From Paenibacillus odorifer (GTDB lineage Bacteria > Bacillota > Bacilli > Paenibacillales > Paenibacillaceae): 64,000 nucleotides of DNA. Of the stretch, positions 41,847 through 50,642 are shown in pieces (positions within the stretch are counted from its first letter, which is position 1; every line of letters starts with the position of its first letter). Below the pieces are notes generated by a model. The model did no database searches. It worked only from the letters and a program-made list of their open reading frames with translations, and was not told where the DNA came from. Position numbers and translations under genes: made by a program. The stretch covers positions 6,138,001 through 6,202,000 of the forward strand of contig NZ_CP009428.1 in the NCBI RefSeq assembly GCF_000758725.1, written 5' to 3'.

Positions 41847-42611
41847 CTATCCCTGCAGTTGCCGGCGGCGTATCACTTCATACATAATGACTCCTGCGGC
41901 GACAGAGGCATTTAATGAATTGATCTTTCCGGCCATCGGCAGCTTAAGAAGCACATCACATTTTTCACGAATCAGGCGTCCCATTCCTTTATTCTCATTG
42001 CCGATTACAACAGCTACCGGACCCGTGAAAATATCGGATTGGTATAGATTCTGATCGGTATCCACGTCTGTTCCTACTACCCAGACTCCCTGCTCTTTTA
42101 GACGGTCAATGGTCTGACCCAGGTTTGTAACCCGGGCAACCGGAACATACTCCACAGCACCCGCGGATGTTTTGGACACGGTCGCAGTTATCTGAGCCGA
42201 ACGGCGTTTAGGTACGATTACCCCATGTACTCCAGTACAATCCGCCGTCCGCAGAATCGAGCCCAGGTTATGAGGATCTTCAATTTCATCAAGCAAAATA
42301 AGGAATGCCGGTTCTCCTTTGGCTTCTGCTATAGCTAACAAATCATCCACTTCAACATAGGCAAATGGTGCTGCTTGTGCAACCACCCCTTGATGCTGCA
42401 CACCTGGTGCCAGTTGATCCAGCTTACGCTTGTCCACATGCTGAATGACAATTCCCGCTTTCCGGGCTTCGGCAACGATGGGTGCTGTCAGATGCTTCTG
42501 GGCTGTCTCTGCGATCCATATTTTATTTAATGTACGACCAGCACGAAGCGCTTCAAGCACAGAATGCTTCCCTGCCAATATTTCCTCTTCAGTCTTCAAT
42601 TCTTCTTCCAT
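41847..42611 (-). CDS. rlmB: 23S rRNA 2'-O-ribose methyltransferase RlmB (SPOUT)
   Basis: A 254-residue SpoU/TrmH-family enzyme that methylates guanosine 2251 of 23S rRNA. It has an N-terminal substrate-binding domain (about 15-90) and a C-terminal knotted domain with LDEIEDPHNLGSILRTAD, VIGNENKGMGRLI and KINSLNASVAAGVIMYE. The ATG at 42611 follows AGGAGA at 7 nt; a GTG two codons earlier is too close to that site. It lies 36 nt after mrnC. Confidence 0.94.
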   Translation of the reverse strand: MEEELKTEEEILAGKHSVLEALRAGRTLNKIWIAETAQKHLTAPIVAEARKAGIVIQHVDKRKLDQLAPGVQHQGVVAQAAPFAYVEVDDLLAIAEAKGEPAFLILLDEIEDPHNLGSILRTADCTGVHGVIVPKRRSAQITATVSKTSAGAVEYVPVARVTNLGQTIDRLKEQGVWVVGTDVDTDQNLYQSDIFTGPVAVVIGNENKGMGRLIREKCDVLLKLPMAGKINSLNASVAAGVIMYEVIRRRQLQG

Positions 42612-42647
42612 GTTCACTTCTCCTATTTTCTATTTCGCCAAAGCCTA

Positions 42648-43082
42648 TCACGGCTGTTTCAACATAAACTGTATACCCTTGTGCACAATTTCTTCTATTC
42701 TCTCCTGTTGTCCTGTGTAGTACAAGTAACCAATCAAGCACTCAAAAGCTGTAGCATGACGGTATTCAAGCACATCCGCATTCTTAGGAACACTTCCCGA
42801 TTTCGCATTTCTCCCCTGACGGGCGACATCCTTCTCCTCTTCCGTGAGACTAGGCTCCAAAAAGTTCAGAATTGCACACTGTGCTTTAGCGGATACCAGC
42901 CCTGTAGCAGAACGATGCAAATGGTTCGGACGCAAATTCGGAAGAGATACTAAATACTGGCGAACAGCCACCTCATAGATAGCATCTCCTACATAAGCTA
43001 GAACAATAGGCGAAAGTAGTCGCGCAGGTTTGGAAGGCTCATAAGGAAACCATCCGTTATCAAACTTGCGTTCCTCACTCAT
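42648..43082 (-). CDS. mrnC: Mini-ribonuclease 3 (MrnC)
   Basis: A 144-residue RNase III-like enzyme lacking the dsRNA-binding domain; in Bacillus it matures the ends of 23S rRNA. The catalytic helices show LAYVGDAIYEVAVRQYL and ATAFECLIGYLYYTGQ, with the needed acidic residues. Its ATG overlaps the cysS stop by 4 nt (ATGA), so translation is coupled. Confidence 0.95.
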   Translation of the reverse strand: MSEERKFDNGWFPYEPSKPARLLSPIVLAYVGDAIYEVAVRQYLVSLPNLRPNHLHRSATGLVSAKAQCAILNFLEPSLTEEEKDVARQGRNAKSGSVPKNADVLEYRHATAFECLIGYLYYTGQQERIEEIVHKGIQFMLKQP

Positions 43083-44485
43083 TTACGACGCCACCGCATT
43101 CCTTGTGGAGTATCCTCAAGCAATATGCCCAAGCGGCCTAATTCATCACGGATCTCGTCAGACCGGCTCCAATTCTTATTCTTACGAGCTTCAACCCGCT
43201 CGGCGATCAACCGTTCAACTTCTTCACTTGCAATTTCCTCTTCCAGTTCAGGCGTCAAACGCAGCACAGCATTCATTTCGCCAAAAGCTTGCTGCAATGC
43301 AGCAAAATCAGCAGGAGCAGCCTCGTTATTCGCAAGCGTATGGTTTGCCAGGCTCACCCAATCGAACATAGCCGTGATCGCATCAGGCGTATTGAAGTCA
43401 TCCTGCATTCTAGCATGGAAATTGGCCACTATAGCCGACAGCTTATCATTAATCTCTGAGTTGACCTCACCTTGAGCACCATCAGCAGTGAGTTCAAGCC
43501 GATGTTTAACGTTACTCTCTGCAAGCGTGATCCGTTCAACGCTCTTTTCGGCGGAAGTCATAGATTCCTCTGAGAAATTCAACGGGTTACGGTAATGGGT
43601 CGATAGCATGAAATAGCGGATAGCTCCTGCTTTAAAACGCTCACGGATGTCTTTTACAAGCCAGCCATTACCGAGCGATTTCGACATTTTCTCGTCACCG
43701 ATGTTGATGAATCCATTATGCATCCAGTAATTAGAGAGTGGTTTACCAGTGAGAGCTTCGGTCTGAGCGCATTCGCATTCATGATGTGGAAACTGCAAAT
43801 CTTGTCCACCACCATGGATATCAATCGTATCTCCCAAGAACTCCCGCGCCATAGCCGAGCATTCAATATGCCAGCCGGGACGTCCGTCTCCCCAAGGGCT
43901 ACTCCAGTGCACTTCACCAGGTTTGGCTGCTTTCCAAAGCACAAAATCCTCCGGTTTTTCCTTACGTGAGTCCACCTCAACACGGATACCAAACTGCAGC
44001 TCATCCAGATTCTGACGAGATAATTTACCGTAGTCTTCAAATTTTGAAGTGCGGTAATATACATCGCCGCCGCTTTCGTATGCGTATCCTTTTTCCTCAA
44101 GCTCTTTAATAAATCCAATGATCAGCGCCATGCTTTCCGTTACACGGGGATTCAAGGTTGCCGGTTTAACACCAAGCCCTTCCAGATCCTCACGGTAAGC
44201 AGCAATAAAAGTTTCCGCTACCTCTGCTACAGTAGTGTTCATTTCTTCGGCTTTGCGAATCAGTTTATCATCAACATCCGTGAAATTCGTAACATAACGC
44301 ACCTCATTACCTAACTGCTCCAAGTAATTCCGGACCATATCAAAAACAATTATAGGTCTAGCATTTCCGATATGCATATATCCATAAACGGTTGGACCAC
44401 ACACATACATCTTAACTTTGCCCGGCTCCTGGGGCACAAACTGCTCCTTGCTGCGTGTCATTGTGTTATATATTTGTAAAGCCAT
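43079..44485 (-). CDS. cysS: Cysteinyl-tRNA synthetase
   Basis: A 468-residue class I synthetase. The N-terminal zinc/cysteine site is MYVCGPTVYGYMHIGNARP, holding the HIGH-type motif HIGN; KMSKSLGN is the KMSKS loop. The zinc ligands CSAMAREFLG and HHECECAQTEA are also present. The start ATG at 44485 (MALQIYNTMTR) fits the family length (466 aa in B. subtilis); the longer frame is unlike homologues. It lies 49 nt after cysE under the same Cys T-box. Confidence 0.96.
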   Translation of the reverse strand: MALQIYNTMTRSKEQFVPQEPGKVKMYVCGPTVYGYMHIGNARPIIVFDMVRNYLEQLGNEVRYVTNFTDVDDKLIRKAEEMNTTVAEVAETFIAAYREDLEGLGVKPATLNPRVTESMALIIGFIKELEEKGYAYESGGDVYYRTSKFEDYGKLSRQNLDELQFGIRVEVDSRKEKPEDFVLWKAAKPGEVHWSSPWGDGRPGWHIECSAMAREFLGDTIDIHGGGQDLQFPHHECECAQTEALTGKPLSNYWMHNGFINIGDEKMSKSLGNGWLVKDIRERFKAGAIRYFMLSTHYRNPLNFSEESMTSAEKSVERITLAESNVKHRLELTADGAQGEVNSEINDKLSAIVANFHARMQDDFNTPDAITAMFDWVSLANHTLANNEAAPADFAALQQAFGEMNAVLRLTPELEEEIASEEVERLIAERVEARKNKNWSRSDEIRDELGRLGILLEDTPQGMRWRRK

Positions 44486-44534
44486 CCTTATTCCAGCCCT
44501 TTCTGTTCTTCCGGATTCCTTAATACCGGGATGC

Positions 44535-45227
44535 TTAAATTTCATAGTCACCAATATACTGCTGAGCTTCTGCTATCCGCTGTGCGGTTTTTTGTTTATC
44601 TTCTGCGCCAAGCTTTTCCCTAATTTCTTCGATTTCTTTCTGCAAAAACCGCAATGAATCGACAAGCGGGTCAGGCATCTTCGTATGATCGAGCCGATCG
44701 GATACCCGTTCTCCATTACGTTTTACCACACGACCTGGATTCCCTACTACTGTACTGTTGTTAGGCACTTCACGCAACACAACAGCATTCGAGCCTATAT
44801 TTGAATTGTCACCAATACGAAAAGATCCTAAAACCTTCGCACCGGAACCAATAACTACATTGTTGCCAACCGTGGGATGTCGCTTACCTTTTTCTTTTCC
44901 TGTTCCTCCAAGCGTAACCCCTTGATAGATTATAACATCATCACCGATTTCGCAGGTTTCTCCAATAACAATCCCCATACCATGGTCGATAAACAGCCTG
45001 TTTCCGATAACAGCTCCAGGATGGATCTCAACACCAGTCATAAATCTGCTAAACTGCGAAACCATACGAGCCATTGTATACCAGCGGCGTTTGAAAAAAG
45101 AGTGGGCGATCCGGTGACCCCAAATGGCGTGCAAGCCGGCATATGTGAAGACAACCTCGAACCAGCTGCGGGCAGCAGGATCGTTATCAAATACCGCCCG
45201 AATGTCCGACTTAATATGCTTAAACAT
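44535..45227 (-). CDS. cysE: Serine O-acetyltransferase
   Basis: A 230-residue acetyltransferase that makes O-acetylserine, the precursor for cysteine. The N-terminal helical domain contains HAIWGHRIAHSFFKRRWY. The C-terminal left-handed hexapeptide helix includes IDHGMGIVIGETCEIGDDV and GVTLGGTGKEKGKRHPT, with the catalytic histidine. The ATG at 45227 is preceded by GAGAGGA and a GTG codon. It is governed by a Cys-specific T-box, as in Bacillus, linking precursor synthesis with tRNA-Cys charging. Confidence 0.96.
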   Translation of the reverse strand: MFKHIKSDIRAVFDNDPAARSWFEVVFTYAGLHAIWGHRIAHSFFKRRWYTMARMVSQFSRFMTGVEIHPGAVIGNRLFIDHGMGIVIGETCEIGDDVIIYQGVTLGGTGKEKGKRHPTVGNNVVIGSGAKVLGSFRIGDNSNIGSNAVVLREVPNNSTVVGNPGRVVKRNGERVSDRLDHTKMPDPLVDSLRFLQKEIEEIREKLGAEDKQKTAQRIAEAQQYIGDYEI

Positions 45228-45404
45228 CACGGTTCCTCTCTTCTTAACTTCCTTATCTCCTGTTTACAGGTACACAAGAAAGGTATTGTCTCCAGGCCCA
45301 TCATCCTTATCATACATATGCTGTGAGTGTTCGCTTGGTTTGTTATCTCGTAGAAATATAAGACAAAGAGTATTGTATGAAAATTATTTTTGCTTATATT
45401 TAGA

Positions 45405-45710
45405 CAAAAAACGCCCCTGCAGCATAATGCTGCAGAGACGTTTAACCGCGGTTCCACTCTGCTTGAACGAATCAAATGAGCCGCTATTGTAACAAACGGC
45501 AGAATTTCTTCATTCCACTTGGCATCATTAACGGCGACGTTCCCGGCGCGATCTAATGAGCCTTAAAAAGGTCATTCAACCGTGCAGCTCACAGGCGCAT
45601 GTTCTGCCCCGGACAAATGAATAACTCCCAGCCCGAAAGGGTGTCCCTTTCTCGGTTATTCTCTCTGGCAATTGTCTTCAATGGACGTACTTCTCCTGAT
45701 CACAGCTATT
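45405..45710 (-). ncRNA. Cys-specific T-box leader of cysE-cysS
   Basis: The minus strand carries the T-box core GTGGAACCGCGG (about 45445-45456). Downstream is the terminator ACGTCTCTGCAGC-ATTAT-GCTGCAGGGGCGT followed by TTTTTT (45405-45441). Stem I spans about 45585-45700, begins with AGGAGAAGTA, and its specifier loop contains ATGCG, so UGC (45597-45599) is the specifier codon for cysteine. Uncharged tRNA-Cys should favour read-through. The possible promoter (TTGCGC-17-ATAATA, near 45705-45735) is weak. The roughly 175 nt between the terminator and cysE hold no further feature that I can see. Confidence 0.9.
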
Positions 45711-45762
45711 ATCATATAATTCTATCTTAGCGCAAAAGACAAGATACTGACAAGGGGGTTTA

Positions 45763-45779
45763 GTCGTATGAAATACGAC
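45763..45779 (-). repeat. Hairpin just after gltX
   Basis: GTCGTAT and ATACGAC form a perfect 7-bp stem with a 3-nt loop, 1-2 nt after the gltX stop. It is followed by TAAACCCCC rather than a T run, so it is at best a weak terminator. Confidence 0.5.
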
Positions 45780-45780
45780 C

Positions 45781-47244
45781 TTAAGCGCCCTTAATTTGTG
45801 ATTTCAAACGTTCGATAACGCGATTTTTGCCGAGCAAAGCAATGGTTATATTAAGATCACGTCCGTGCGTTTGTCCGGTCAGAGCCACACGAATTGGCAT
45901 AAAGAGTGCTTTGCCCTTATGACCTGTTTCTTTCTGTACTTCCTTAATCAGAACAGCCATGTTGCTTGCACTGAAATCCTGACAGGCTTCAACCTTAGCC
46001 AGAAAAGCAGACAATACCTCAGGGACTTGGCTTTCAGCCAGAACCTGCGCTGCTTCCGTCTCTAACTCTAGGTGACTGCGGAAGAACAGTTCCGATAGCG
46101 CCACGATGTCAGAAGCTGCAGTCATCTGCTCTTGATACAACGCGACAAGGCTTTCCGCCCATGCTTGTTGCTCTTCGTTCAGCTCAGCAGGTATTTTACC
46201 CGCTTTTTGCAGATGTGGAATAGCTAGCGCAGAGATCCGTTTAGGATCAGCATGCTTAATATAATGATTATTCAGATGCGCCAGCTTGTTTTTATCAAAT
46301 ACAGCCGGGCTTTTGGACAAACGGTCCGCATCAAAAATAGAAATAAGTTCTTCTTTACTGAAGATCTCTTCTTCTCCCTCTGGAGACCAGCCAAGCAGAG
46401 AAATGAAGTTAACCAGAGCCTCAGGCAAGTAACCCAATTCATCATATTGCTCGATAAACTGAATAACGGATTCATCCCGTTTGCTGAGCTTCTTGTGGTT
46501 GTCGCCAACAATAAGCGTCATGTGACCAAATAAAGGTGGCTCCCAGCCAAGCGCTTCATAGATCATAAGCTGGCGGGGTGTGTTGGAAATATGGTCTTCT
46601 CCACGCAATACGTGGGTAATAGCCATCAGATGATCGTCAACAGCTACCGCGAAGTTATAGGTCGGAATTCCGTCCTTCTTCACAATAACAAAGTCACCCA
46701 TTTCTTTTGTGTCAAAAGAAATACTGCCTTTTACGAGATCATCAAACGCATACGTACGATCTTCTGGCACACGGAAGCGAATGCTGGCAACTCGTCCCTC
46801 AGCTTCAAAAGCTAGACGTTGCTCTTCAGTCAGATCACGATGTTTGCCAGAATAACGAGGCGTTTCTCCGCGAGCAGTCTGTTCTTCACGTTCCGCTTCC
46901 AGCTCTTCCTCTGTGCAATAGCAGCGGTAAGCCAGACCTCTGTCCAGCAAATCCTGCCAATGTACACGATATAAGTCAAGACGTTCTGTCTGACGATAAG
47001 GTCCGTACTCTCCGCCCACATCAACGCTCTCATCCCAATCCATACCCAGCCATTTCAAATACTTAAGCTGGCTCTCTTCACCACCAGCGACATTGCGCTT
47101 TACGTCTGTATCTTCAATTCTGATAATGAATTTACCGCCTTTATTACGGGCGAACAGATAGTTAAACAGCGCCGTTCTGGCGTTACCTATATGTAAATGT
47201 CCCGTAGGGCTCGGTGCGTAACGCACCCGGACTTCATCCGTCAT
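45781..47244 (-). CDS. gltX: Glutamyl-tRNA synthetase
   Basis: A 487-residue class I synthetase. The HIGH motif lies in YAPSPTGHLHIGNARTALFN, and the KMSKS-type loop reads KKLSKRDESV. Zinc-ribbon-like CYCTEEELEAE is present. In Bacillales this enzyme charges both tRNA-Glu and tRNA-Gln, with GatCAB correcting the latter. It lies between ispF (51 nt) and the Cys T-box, in the usual ispD-ispF-gltX-cysE order. Confidence 0.97.
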   Translation of the reverse strand: MTDEVRVRYAPSPTGHLHIGNARTALFNYLFARNKGGKFIIRIEDTDVKRNVAGGEESQLKYLKWLGMDWDESVDVGGEYGPYRQTERLDLYRVHWQDLLDRGLAYRCYCTEEELEAEREEQTARGETPRYSGKHRDLTEEQRLAFEAEGRVASIRFRVPEDRTYAFDDLVKGSISFDTKEMGDFVIVKKDGIPTYNFAVAVDDHLMAITHVLRGEDHISNTPRQLMIYEALGWEPPLFGHMTLIVGDNHKKLSKRDESVIQFIEQYDELGYLPEALVNFISLLGWSPEGEEEIFSKEELISIFDADRLSKSPAVFDKNKLAHLNNHYIKHADPKRISALAIPHLQKAGKIPAELNEEQQAWAESLVALYQEQMTAASDIVALSELFFRSHLELETEAAQVLAESQVPEVLSAFLAKVEACQDFSASNMAVLIKEVQKETGHKGKALFMPIRVALTGQTHGRDLNITIALLGKNRVIERLKSQIKGA

Positions 47245-47295
47245 TGTATTCCCTCCGCTTCATATGGTTGAACTTAATTTACTACTTAGACCATC

Positions 47296-47784
47296 TCAAG
47301 ATGATATCACATCTTGGAGTAGACAGACAATAGATTGTGCGGCAATTCCTTCGCCGCGTCCGGCAAAACCAAGCTGCTCAGTTGTAGTAGCTTTAACATT
47401 CACCTTGGACGGGTCGGCATTAAGCGCACGTGCGATAATCTCGGTCATTTGTGGAATGTATGGAGCCATCTTAGGCTTTTGGGCGATAATTGTTGAATCG
47501 ATATTTCCCAGCTTATATCCTCGCTCACGAGCAAGTGCCCATACCTCTTCTAATAACTTCAAGCTATCTGCGTCCTTAAAGGCTGGATCTGTATCCGGAA
47601 AATGTCTGCCGATATCACCAAGTCCAAGTGCGCCTAGAATCGCGTCACTAACTGCATGCAGCAGTACATCTGCATCGGAATGCCCAAGCAATCCTTTTTC
47701 GTAAGGAATCGTAACTCCCCCAATAATACAAGGCCTGCCCTCTACCAGCTGATGCACATCAAATCCTTGTCCTACAGCGATCAT
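47296..47784 (-). CDS. ispF: 2-C-methyl-D-erythritol 2,4-cyclodiphosphate synthase
   Basis: A 162-residue homotrimeric enzyme of the MEP isoprenoid pathway. The metal site is in GQGFDVHQLVEG (D and H) and LGHSDADVLLHAVSDAILG. The C-terminal ATTTEQLGFAGRGEGIAAQS is typical. Its ATG overlaps the ispD stop (ATGA), so the two consecutive pathway genes are coupled. Confidence 0.97.
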   Translation of the reverse strand: MIAVGQGFDVHQLVEGRPCIIGGVTIPYEKGLLGHSDADVLLHAVSDAILGALGLGDIGRHFPDTDPAFKDADSLKLLEEVWALARERGYKLGNIDSTIIAQKPKMAPYIPQMTEIIARALNADPSKVNVKATTTEQLGFAGRGEGIAAQSIVCLLQDVISS

Positions 47785-48479
47785 GATTGTCCCTCTCCCC
47801 TGTTTCTTTCTGTGAATTCTGCATAATCCAAATCATCAGGTGTCGTAATCTTAATATTTCTGTAGCTTCCCTCTACCACAGAAACCGGAATCCCCGCACG
47901 CTCCGCCAAGCTGGAGTCATCGGTGCCCAGAAAGCCATCCCGTTCCGCCGCTGCATAAGCCTCCAGCAAATCAGAAAGACGAAAAGTCTGCGGGGTTTGA
48001 ATCGCCCACAGACTTCGCCGATCCGGCGTAGACAGTACTTGTCCTTCATTATCCACCTGTTTGATCGTATCCTTGACGGGTACAGCAAGAACCGAAGCAC
48101 CCATCTGCTTCGCTCGTTCGTAGCAAGCCTCAATTTCATTCGGCTGTACAAACGGACGAACACCATCATGTACCATTACCCACTGTGTCGTAAGTTTCAA
48201 CAACCCTTTATGTACGGAATGCTGACGCTCAGATCCACCAGTTACTATAGCCTTAACCTTGTCCAGCTTATAGAGCTGTATCCATTCCCGGCAGCGTTCA
48301 ACATCCTCTTCACCGGTTACGAGCACGATTTCAGAGATCAATTCGTGCTGCTGGAATACCTCCAGCGTATGAACGATAATCGGCTTCCCCTGCAGTAACA
48401 AATATTGCTTGCTCTCCGCAGTTCCCATTCGCGTTCCTCTGCCTGCCGCCACAATGACGACGCCCACACTGTTTGACAT
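47781..48479 (-). CDS. ispD: 2-C-methyl-D-erythritol 4-phosphate cytidylyltransferase
   Basis: A 232-residue nucleotidyltransferase that couples MEP with CTP. The CTP-binding motif is VIVAAGRGTRMGTAESKQYL, and DGVRPFVQPNEIEACY and FLGTDDSSLAE lie further on. It has the family length. It follows yacL by 95 nt and overlaps ispF by 4 nt. Confidence 0.96.
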   Translation of the reverse strand: MSNSVGVVIVAAGRGTRMGTAESKQYLLLQGKPIIVHTLEVFQQHELISEIVLVTGEEDVERCREWIQLYKLDKVKAIVTGGSERQHSVHKGLLKLTTQWVMVHDGVRPFVQPNEIEACYERAKQMGASVLAVPVKDTIKQVDNEGQVLSTPDRRSLWAIQTPQTFRLSDLLEAYAAAERDGFLGTDDSSLAERAGIPVSVVEGSYRNIKITTPDDLDYAEFTERNRGEGQS

Positions 48480-48574
48480 TAATCTGGCTCCTGTCTTTCA
48501 CGTATAATCCCATCATAACGTGTTTGGCGGGCATTTCCAACCCATAGGACAGTCCCCATACACTTTATCTTCAC

Positions 48575-49663
48575 TTATTGCGCTTTTTCCAAAAGTTTTG
48601 GCTTAGCAAATATCATTCGTCCGGCCGAAGTTTGCAGCACGCTAGTGACCAGAACCTCCATCGTAGTCCCGATATATTCCCGTCCGCCCTCTACAACAAT
48701 CATCGTTCCATCGTCTAAGTAGGCTACACCTTGCCCATGCTCTTTGCCATCCTTAATGACCTGAACTACGATTTCCTCACCAGGCAGCACTACTGGCTTC
48801 ACAGCATTCGCCAGATCGTTAATATTCAGTACGGAAACGCCCTGCAATTCGCAAACCTTATTTAAGTTGAAATCATTAGTGACTACTTTACCTTGCAGTA
48901 CCTTCGCCAACTTCACTAACTTACTGTCAACCTCAGAGATTTCTTCAAAATCTCCCTCATAGATCAATACCTTCACATCAAGCTCTTTTTGAATTTTGTT
49001 TAGAATATCAAGCCCACGCCGTCCCCGGTTCCGCTTCAACAAATCCGAAGAATCAGCAATATGCTGGAGCTCTTCTAGTACGAATTCAGGTATGACAATG
49101 GTTCCCTCAATAAATCCCGTCTTACAAATGTCAGCGATTCTTCCATCGATAATAACACTTGTGTCGAGGATTTTATGTTCCTCAAGCCCGCGGCCTTCCG
49201 GCTCAGCCGCTTGACCCCAGCGTCCAGATGTCCACAGTGCAGCTAGCTCCTCTTTTTTCTCCAAACCGATCCGCAGCCCCAGATATCCAAAAGCTAACGT
49301 AGCTGGAACTTGCAGCAGCTGCCCAGCTTTCCCAAGCCAGATCATTGCAGGGTATAACAGGAGAGATAACAGAAGCCCCCCTGTAAGCCCAGCTGCACTT
49401 GCAGCTAATTCATTCATTGGAATACGCGAACAGTAGTGAACCGCCTCCCGCAGTTTTGAACCTCCCCATTCCGCGCATAAAGACCCCGCAAACAAAAAAA
49501 TAATGGCACCCAGCACCGTAAATAAAATGCTTCCTTCTACAGGTAAGCTTTCACCCAGCTTTTCCATCCCCTTGGGGAATCCTCTTTCGAGCGCATGGTA
49601 TAGCGAAAAACCTGACCAAGCACCACATATTAAGGCAAAAGACAAAATCACTTTTTTCCACAT
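48575..49663 (-). CDS. PIN/TRAM-domain membrane protein (YacL)
   Basis: A 362-residue protein. Residues 1-135 hold about four hydrophobic segments (for example LSFALICGAWSGFSLY and IWLGKAGQLLQVPATLAFG). A PIN nuclease domain follows, starting DTSVIIDGRIADI with further acids in SKLVKLAKVL and VVTNDFNLNK. A C-terminal TRAM-like RNA-binding domain contains GEEIVVQVIKDGKEHGQGVAY. This is the YacL family found beside disA in Bacillales. A membrane-attached RNase is plausible but unproven. GGAGGTGCG lies ahead of the ATG. Confidence 0.9.
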   Translation of the reverse strand: MWKKVILSFALICGAWSGFSLYHALERGFPKGMEKLGESLPVEGSILFTVLGAIIFLFAGSLCAEWGGSKLREAVHYCSRIPMNELAASAAGLTGGLLLSLLLYPAMIWLGKAGQLLQVPATLAFGYLGLRIGLEKKEELAALWTSGRWGQAAEPEGRGLEEHKILDTSVIIDGRIADICKTGFIEGTIVIPEFVLEELQHIADSSDLLKRNRGRRGLDILNKIQKELDVKVLIYEGDFEEISEVDSKLVKLAKVLQGKVVTNDFNLNKVCELQGVSVLNINDLANAVKPVVLPGEEIVVQVIKDGKEHGQGVAYLDDGTMIVVEGGREYIGTTMEVLVTSVLQTSAGRMIFAKPKLLEKAQ

Positions 49664-49762
49664 AACCTAACGCACCTCCTTTTTATTCATCCTAAATGGA
49701 TCTATTCCTCACCAGTATGTTCCAATTTTCAAGACGATAAACTTGGGGTAGCGTTGGAAATG

Positions 49763-49804
49763 CAAAAAGGCTTTGCCATCCCCTAGGGAAGACAAAACCT
49801 TTGG
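49763..49804 (-). terminator. Terminator of pssA
   Basis: An interrupted long stem, AAAGG-TTTTG-TTCCC / GGGGA-CAAAG-CCTTT, is followed by TTGCATTT on the minus strand. It begins about 37 nt after the pssA stop. Confidence 0.7.
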
Positions 49805-49840
49805 TCATAATTTATTCAGTTACCTTACCTTATGGACCGA

Positions 49841-50578
49841 TTAACCGTTCTTGGAGTGATACACTTTATCCTCTGAACGGCTACGACGACGATGACGGCG
49901 TCTGGCTGTCAATCGATCAATATTTTGCTTAAAGCCGTATAATGCGTAAATTCCAAGTAAGACAAAGATCAGCTTAGCGATTTGCTCTGGGAACACTACA
50001 GCTACAGCCACTGCAACAACAATAACCACTGGCGCTCCAACCACCGCTTTTTTCGGCAATCCAATCTTTTTGAAATTAGGATATTTAACAGTGCTGACCA
50101 TCAAATAAGATAAGAGCAGTGTAGCAACGATCATAAACGGAGCCGAAACATCTTTATTAAAAAGAGCTAATGTGGCCAGTACACCACCTGCAGCAGGAAT
50201 TGGCAAACCGATAAAATAACCCGGAACCCCCGGACGAACATTAAAACGGGCTAAGCGCAAAGCACCAAACACCGGAAAAATCGCAGTTACTGTCCAGCCT
50301 AATGCAGAGTTCAAATCCTGCAGGCTTGAGACGTACAAAATAACGGCCGGTGCGACTCCGAAAGAAACGACATCAGATAAGGAGTCCAGCTCCTTGCCAA
50401 ATTCGCTTTCGCATTTTAGAGCGCGAGCTACTCGACCATCTAAGCCGTCTAACAGCATAGCAATAATAACCATGATAGCGGCCATGCTAATCTTACCGTC
50501 AAACGCCATCATGATACCAAACATTCCGAGCATCAAATTACCTATCGTAAAAAGACTCGGAATTGATTTTTGTATCAT
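49841..50578 (-). CDS. pssA: CDP-diacylglycerol-serine O-phosphatidyltransferase
   Basis: A 245-residue membrane enzyme that makes phosphatidylserine, the precursor of phosphatidylethanolamine. The CDP-alcohol phosphotransferase motif DGLDGRVAR...EFGKELDSLSD is complete (D-x2-DG-x2-AR-x8-G-x3-D-x3-D pattern). About seven hydrophobic segments are visible and the C-terminus is basic (ARRRHRRRSRSE). In B. subtilis pssA sits with psd elsewhere; here it lies between disA and yacL with its own terminator. Confidence 0.93.
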   Translation of the reverse strand: MIQKSIPSLFTIGNLMLGMFGIMMAFDGKISMAAIMVIIAMLLDGLDGRVARALKCESEFGKELDSLSDVVSFGVAPAVILYVSSLQDLNSALGWTVTAIFPVFGALRLARFNVRPGVPGYFIGLPIPAAGGVLATLALFNKDVSAPFMIVATLLLSYLMVSTVKYPNFKKIGLPKKAVVGAPVVIVVAVAVAVVFPEQIAKLIFVLLGIYALYGFKQNIDRLTARRRHRRRSRSEDKVYHSKNG

Positions 50579-50642
50579 TTCTTCACCTCAATTTTCTAAC
50601 TTTGGCCTTTAACGTCCCCAATATTACGTGATTGTATGTTAT

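Noticed and set aside
45227..45475. An 82-codon frame before cysE
   Set aside because: It is part of the T-box leader and includes the T-box terminator, so it is not a gene.
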